Of a stretch of 64,000 bases of DNA, positions 60,600 through 64,000 are shown in pieces. A program made the translations under genes and the position numbers. Origin of the DNA: Mycobacterium sp. ACS4331 (GTDB lineage Bacteria > Actinomycetota > Actinomycetes > Mycobacteriales > Mycobacteriaceae); assembly GCF_001667265.1 (NCBI RefSeq), contig NZ_LZHW01000054.1, positions 1 through 64,000 of the forward strand, written 5' to 3'. Below the pieces are notes generated by a model. That model had not been told where the DNA came from, did no database searches, and saw nothing but the letters and a program-made list of their open reading frames with translations. The stretch's first letter is position 1; each line of letters starts with the position of its first letter.

Positions 60600-61445
60600 G
60601 TGACCGATGGTGCGAATGTGACCAACGTTGACCCGGCGCCTACGGTGCCCACCGAGTCTGCCGAGGCTCAGGTCCGGGCGGAGGCGGCGCCCGTGACGTC
60701 GCAGGCGGACCCAGGTGAGGCGCCCGCTGCTGCGGCTGGGCCTGTTGCCGCGGCGGCGCCTGATGCGGCGGCGCCGGCCGCGGCGGCGCCGGCCGCGGCG
60801 GACAAGCGGACGTGGTCGATGCCCAAGGCTCCGGTCACCCGCCAGCAGGCCGACCAGATGGGCCGGGCCTGCATCAAAGCCGCCTCAGCGCTCGCACGCG
60901 TCCTCGCCGCCCTCGCCCGAGCCGGCGTGCGCATGGCTCGCCAGATGTGGCGGACGATCGAGGCCGTGCCGCCTGCGCTGCGACTGTTCGTCGTCACGGG
61001 CGTCGGCATGCTGCTGGGTGTCGTCGGCTCGATCGCGCTGCAGAACGCCTTCGGGTTGATCTGCACGGTGGTGGTGGTTCCGCTGTGCTCGATCACGCTG
61101 GGCGTACTCGGACACCGTTGGTACGCCGGACTCGCAGGCGCGTCGGCGCAGCGGGCCGACACCAGCGTTGTCAGTCCGATCGCCTCGGACCTCCAGCGCT
61201 CAGTGGAGTACGTGGACAAGAAACTCGCCGTGGCCCTCACCTCGATGGGCAGCGAACGGCACCAGCAGGCCCTGATCGCCCTCTTCCAGGCCAAGACCGC
61301 CGTTGAGCTGACGTTGGGAACCGAGAACGACTCCGCGAATCCAGTCGATCTGGCGCAGGCCTCCGACGACCGTGCGCTGCGGCCGCGGATCCGCGTTGGT
61401 TCGACATCGCCTCTGCGGGAGAGCAATTCCCTGGCGGCATCATGA
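60600..61445 (+). CDS. Ala/Pro-rich protein with a membrane domain
   Basis: A 281-residue protein. Residues 1-70 are Ala/Pro/Glu-rich and disordered-looking. A helical segment with two membrane helices (about 122-170, LFVVTGVGMLLGVVGSIAL and a second span) follows, then a soluble helical C-terminus. The GTG start has GATGAT 7 nt upstream (60588-60593) and no ribosome binding site, so it may be leaderless. The next gene overlaps its stop codon. It faces away from the caspase cluster. No family recognised. Confidence 0.65.
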   Translation: MTDGANVTNVDPAPTVPTESAEAQVRAEAAPVTSQADPGEAPAAAAGPVAAAAPDAAAPAAAAPAAADKRTWSMPKAPVTRQQADQMGRACIKAASALARVLAALARAGVRMARQMWRTIEAVPPALRLFVVTGVGMLLGVVGSIALQNAFGLICTVVVVPLCSITLGVLGHRWYAGLAGASAQRADTSVVSPIASDLQRSVEYVDKKLAVALTSMGSERHQQALIALFQAKTAVELTLGTENDSANPVDLAQASDDRALRPRIRVGSTSPLRESNSLAAS

Positions 61446-61816
61446 GCGGTCAGGCCATCACAGGACAGGTCGCGCTGATCGAGGACGATTACACGCTGGT
61501 CCTCAACCGGGGCGCCGAGGCGGGCGTGACACCGGGGATGGTGTTCGCGGTGCACACCGATTCTGGTCAGGTGATCACCGATCCGGAATCCGGAAGGGAG
61601 CTCGGAAGACTCAGCCGGGAGGCGCTGCGGGTCCGGGTGTTCGACGTGCACCCGCTGTTCGCACGCGCGCACACCTTCGTCAGGACCGACGACTTCCATG
61701 GTCTCCTCAACATCCCGTTTGTGGAGGAGAACGTCGTGACCGTGAACGTCGGCGACCATGTCGCACTCGTGCACGACGACGCGACGCTTTATTCGTCGGA
61801 GCGCAACGCGCAGTAG
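61442..61816 (+). CDS. small beta-rich protein, FlgT C-terminal-like
   Basis: A 124-residue protein without signal peptide. The stretch TGQVALIEDDYTLVLNRGAEAGVTPGMVFAVHTDSGQVITDPESGRELG follows the pattern of FlgT C-terminal beta domains (a beta-strand, G-x-x-x-GV-x-x-G turn, then DPxTGxxLG). Its ATG overlaps the stop of the membrane protein gene (ATGA), so they probably act together. Function unknown. Confidence 0.6.
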   Translation: MSGQAITGQVALIEDDYTLVLNRGAEAGVTPGMVFAVHTDSGQVITDPESGRELGRLSREALRVRVFDVHPLFARAHTFVRTDDFHGLLNIPFVEENVVTVNVGDHVALVHDDATLYSSERNAQ

Positions 61817-61840
61817 CCGCTCGGATGTCGTGACCGCCAC

Positions 61841-62125
61841 TCACTGGTTGTCGCAGGCGACTCCGTCGCCGTCCCGGTCCAATTCGTAGATGTCGTCGCC
61901 GATCACGCTGATGGGACCCGCGACATATTCCGGCCCATTGCCGCTGCCGCCTGCGCAGTCCACATCGCTGGCCACCGGGACACAGCCCGAATAGTTCGAG
62001 TCGCACTCCCCCTGCTGCGACATCGGCGGACGTGTCCACGTCGCCTCGTTTGTTTCAGCGGCAGACAGCGGTCCAGCACCAACGCTCAGAGCCACCCCGA
62101 TCAACACTGTTGTCAACACCCCCAT
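61841..62125 (-). CDS. secreted Excalibur-domain protein
   Basis: A 94-residue exported protein: signal peptide of about 22 residues (cleavage near LSAAE), a cysteine-rich middle (GECDSNYSGCVPVASDVDC) and a C-terminal Excalibur calcium-binding motif (DRDGDGVACD). This layout is common in actinobacterial surface proteins. The ATG at 62125 is taken; TAGTGT lies 8 nt upstream, so the mRNA may be nearly leaderless. A GTG four codons earlier is possible. Confidence 0.8.
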   Translation of the reverse strand: MGVLTTVLIGVALSVGAGPLSAAETNEATWTRPPMSQQGECDSNYSGCVPVASDVDCAGGSGNGPEYVAGPISVIGDDIYELDRDGDGVACDNQ

Positions 62126-62222
62126 GCGGCCAGACACTAGATCGAGCGGCCGGTGTGGCGCCGAAGATCAATGAAACGAATTCATGACGCCGGCTCCGCC
62201 CTCTCCGCCGGCGATCCGCGCC

Positions 62223-62690
62223 TTACAACTCAGACAGCGCCGCACGCAGCCGACCGTCGAGATCGCCCCTGCCGCCGGCGTACATCGGACCCGTCCCGTC
62301 GGTGAGCAGGCGGCGCAGCCGGGCCATACCCATCGCGCTGACCGGCAGCGGTGAACGCAGTCGCTGGACCACCGCGTCGATTGCATCCTCGGCTGCAATG
62401 ACATTGGCGCGATGCACCGCAACTGTCGCCGACTGGACGGGGCGGGATTGACGCGCTTGTACAGACACCCGGCGCAGTGTCCGGACGACGACACAGCGCT
62501 CACGATCTGAGGTGAGACGCGCCGCGTGCAGACTCAGTGCGGTCCCCGGCGCCACAGTGCATCCAAACGCCAGGGTCTCGTCGAAGCGACCGGCGAACAG
62601 CCGCACCATCAGCCGATCGCGCCACGAGACTTCGTCAGCAGTGCGGACGGCCCGGCGGCCGTCGGGCGGGACCAGCGATTGAGTGGGCAT
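62223..62690 (-). CDS. hypothetical protein
   Basis: A 155-residue, Arg-rich, helical protein with no signal peptide or membrane segment. Notable parts are WRDRLMVRLFAGRFDETLAFGC and a C-terminal LRRLLTDGTGPMYAGGRGDLDGRLRAAL. I do not recognise a family. AAGGAAG precedes the ATG at 62690. It is divergent from the XRE regulator, 154 bp away, which may control it. Confidence 0.62.
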   Translation of the reverse strand: MPTQSLVPPDGRRAVRTADEVSWRDRLMVRLFAGRFDETLAFGCTVAPGTALSLHAARLTSDRERCVVVRTLRRVSVQARQSRPVQSATVAVHRANVIAAEDAIDAVVQRLRSPLPVSAMGMARLRRLLTDGTGPMYAGGRGDLDGRLRAALSEL

Positions 62691-62832
62691 GTGAATCTTC
62701 CTTCGAATAACTGATTTTGGACCTTGCATCAGGGCGTCGATGACGGCCGACTGCAACAGAACCAGTCAACGCGCGGTGGGCTCGAGGGAGAAGGCAGAGA
62801 TTCTCCTAGGTGCAATACGGCCATCCTGTGAA

Positions 62833-62838
62833 TACACT
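62833..62838 (+). promoter_or_regulatory. -10 element for the XRE regulator
   Basis: TACACT, 6 nt before the GTG at 62845, leaderless geometry. The surrounding TCACAGTGTATTCACAG on the minus strand has partial symmetry and could be an autoregulatory site. Confidence 0.5.
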
Positions 62839-62844
62839 GTGATC

Positions 62845-63645
62845 GTGCCGAAGGGGGCCGATCCGCTGGCGGAGTTCCTCCGCACATGCCGCGGCAAGAT
62901 CCAACCCGACGATGTCGGCCTGCCTCGCGGCAGCCGTCGCCGGGTGTCGGGTTTGCGCCGCGAAGAGGTGGCGATGCTGGCGGGAATCAGCACCGACTAC
63001 TACCACCGGATAGAGCAGGGCCGGGAACGGCCGTCGGATCAGGTGCTCAACGCGTTGGCCAGAGCGATGCGGCTGACGCCCGACCAAGCCGCCCACATGT
63101 GCAATCTGGCGACCGACAACTCTCTTGTGCCACGGCCGAATCGGCAGGTGCACCCCGCCCTGCAGGACCTCCTCGACGGCTGGACGCACAGTCCCGCCCA
63201 CATCCACGACGTCAGTACGACCGTCATTCTGACGAACCCTCTCGCCGCGGCCCTCTCGCCGAGCTTCGCCCCCGGATCGAGCCCCCTGCGCAGCCTGTTC
63301 CTTGACCCCGGCTCGCGTGAGTTCTACCGCAATTGGAACGGTTTGACGGCATGGGCAGTGCGGTGGTTGAGGTCGTTCGTCGGCGACCATCCCGATCCGA
63401 GGTTGCACGCCCTGATCGACCAACTGAACACCAGCAGTGAACGGTTCCGCACCCTGTGGGCGGAATACGACGTCAAGGGCCACGCCAGCGGACTGCTGCT
63501 GCTCAACCACCCCATCGCCGGACCGCTCGACCTGTACTTCCAGCATCTGACCCTGCGCGGAACCCAGAACACCATGGTGGTCTACTGGGCCCAGCCCGGA
63601 ACCCCATCGGTGGACGGGCTCAACCGGCTGAGGGATCAGGCCTGA
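62845..63645 (+). CDS. XRE-family regulator with MmyB-like ligand domain
   Basis: A 266-residue regulator. The helix-turn-helix is at about 25-80 (GLRREEVAMLAGISTDYYHRIEQGRERPSDQVLNALARAM). The C-terminal MmyB-like domain (about 100-260; FYRNWNGLTAWAVRWLR, then LLLLNHPIAGPLDLYFQHL) belongs to a family that can bind fatty acids in some members. The regulated target is often the neighbouring divergent gene. The GTG at 62845 is fixed by the TACACT -10 element 6 nt upstream. Confidence 0.88.
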   Translation: MPKGADPLAEFLRTCRGKIQPDDVGLPRGSRRRVSGLRREEVAMLAGISTDYYHRIEQGRERPSDQVLNALARAMRLTPDQAAHMCNLATDNSLVPRPNRQVHPALQDLLDGWTHSPAHIHDVSTTVILTNPLAAALSPSFAPGSSPLRSLFLDPGSREFYRNWNGLTAWAVRWLRSFVGDHPDPRLHALIDQLNTSSERFRTLWAEYDVKGHASGLLLLNHPIAGPLDLYFQHLTLRGTQNTMVVYWAQPGTPSVDGLNRLRDQA

Positions 63646-63650
63646 CTCCG

Positions 63651-63767
63651 TCAGACCGACATCGCCAGGACGGTCATCGCCACCGCCACCAGCGTGGTAG
63701 TGGTGATCATGGAAATAATTGAGCGCCAGAATAATCCGTCGTCAGAATTCATTCGGTTGGGCACCAT
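63651..63767 (-). CDS. tiny single-span membrane protein
   Basis: A 38-codon minus-strand frame: MVPNRMNSDDGLFWRS then a hydrophobic helix (ISMITTTTLVAVAMTVLAM). GATGGA lies right before the ATG. The composition (polar head, single helix) is that of real small membrane proteins, but without conservation evidence it stays tentative. An internal ATG at codon 6 is possible. Confidence 0.4.
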   Translation of the reverse strand: MVPNRMNSDDGLFWRSIISMITTTTLVAVAMTVLAMSV

Positions 63768-63847
63768 TCCATCGTCACAGCCTGCTCGGCGCGCAACCAG
63801 GTCGAAAAACTACCAGCACCAATCCAGCCGGCCACAGACATGACAGA

Positions 63848-63912
63848 GCCCCGAAACTGCTGTGCAGGCTGTGGATTGGCGAGAGGACCAGCCGTGCAAG
63901 CAGTTTCGGGGC
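63848..63912 (-). terminator. long-arm hairpin after the right-edge gene
   Basis: GCCCCGAAACTGCT (63848-63861) is the exact complement of AGCAGTTTCGGGGC (63899-63912). It lies 13 bp past the stop of the partial minus-strand gene. The loop is 37 bases and there is no T-tract. Confidence 0.45.
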
Positions 63913-63925
63913 AGCTTAGGCGGCG

Positions 63926-64000
63926 TCAGATCGCCACGGTCTCGATGACCGCGAATGCGCCGACTCGGCCGACGGCGGTACGGCGAAGTCCCGCCGACTC
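63926..64000 (-). CDS. C-terminal part of a gene cut by the window edge
   Basis: The minus strand from the right edge reads ...ESAGLRRTAVGRVGAFAVIETVAI and stops at 63926-63928. Codons are GC-biased at the third position and a hairpin follows. Only 24 residues are present, so the family cannot be named. Confidence 0.4.
   Translation of the reverse strand, partial: ESAGLRRTAVGRVGAFAVIETVAI

Overview
The window reads as chromosome of a fast-growing mycobacterium (Mycolicibacterium, M. smegmatis-like). It is GC-rich, carries mycothiol biochemistry (mca), a DUF4193 protein, LpqV, the mycobacterial short-chain Z-isoprenyl diphosphate synthase, and many genes that appear to start at or next to the transcription start (TANNNT hexamer, about 6-8 nt, then GTG or ATG). 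From about 2.9 to 33.5 kb the gene order follows the M. tuberculosis block coaA (Rv1092c) - uppS - trhA - yyaL - mca - greA - metB - pra - cbs - lipU - Rv1075c - fadA3 - Rv1072 - echA9 - echA8 - Rv1069c, then lpqV - Rv1063c - Rv1062 - Rv1059 - fadD14 - Rv1057, with extra genes inserted. No rRNA, tRNA, insertion sequence or CRISPR array was seen.

Layout. 0-11 kb: glyA (long form), a DUF885 protein, coaA, two membrane proteins, uppS, trhA, and a minus-strand run mca - small membrane protein - YyaL - ketosteroid isomerase. 11-17 kb: greA and sulfur amino acid metabolism (metB, cbs) with two proline-rich membrane proteins. 17-33.5 kb: lipid genes (lipU, an SGNH esterase, fadA3, echA9, echA8, two patatins, fadD14), a cysteine dioxygenase-rhodanese pair behind a short Cys-Cys leader peptide, lpqV and a beta-propeller. 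Good matches to the KstR and KstR2 operator consensus lie upstream of the Rv1059-like gene and fadA3, which suggests sterol or lipid control.

33.5-51 kb has no recognised M. tuberculosis synteny: a glutamine-type ABC transporter, two paralogous small secreted proteins, a NarL-type two-component pair, a DUF4193 gene behind an ECF-sigma-like promoter, a sulfonate/nitrate-type ABC transporter fused by overlaps to an AprA-like flavoprotein and an AprB-like two-cluster ferredoxin, a GntR regulator facing a protein made only of sigma region 4, and assorted enzymes and lipoproteins.

51-62 kb is accessory. After about 1.9 kb without a convincing intact gene comes a minus-strand cluster: caspase-like protease, alpha/beta hydrolase, S41-type peptidase and EndA-type endonuclease. 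None of the four has an obvious signal peptide. Each of the three transcription units is preceded, about 70-115 bp before its start codon, by the same element GCGTAGT-N4-TAC. Proteases, a lipase-like hydrolase and a nuclease under apparently common control suggest a stress or anti-phage cell-suicide system. This is the best candidate for an undescribed system here; its function is inference. A divergent two-gene unit (membrane protein plus a FlgT-C-like small protein) lies beside it. The window ends with an Excalibur protein, an XRE/MmyB-type regulator and a partial minus-strand gene.
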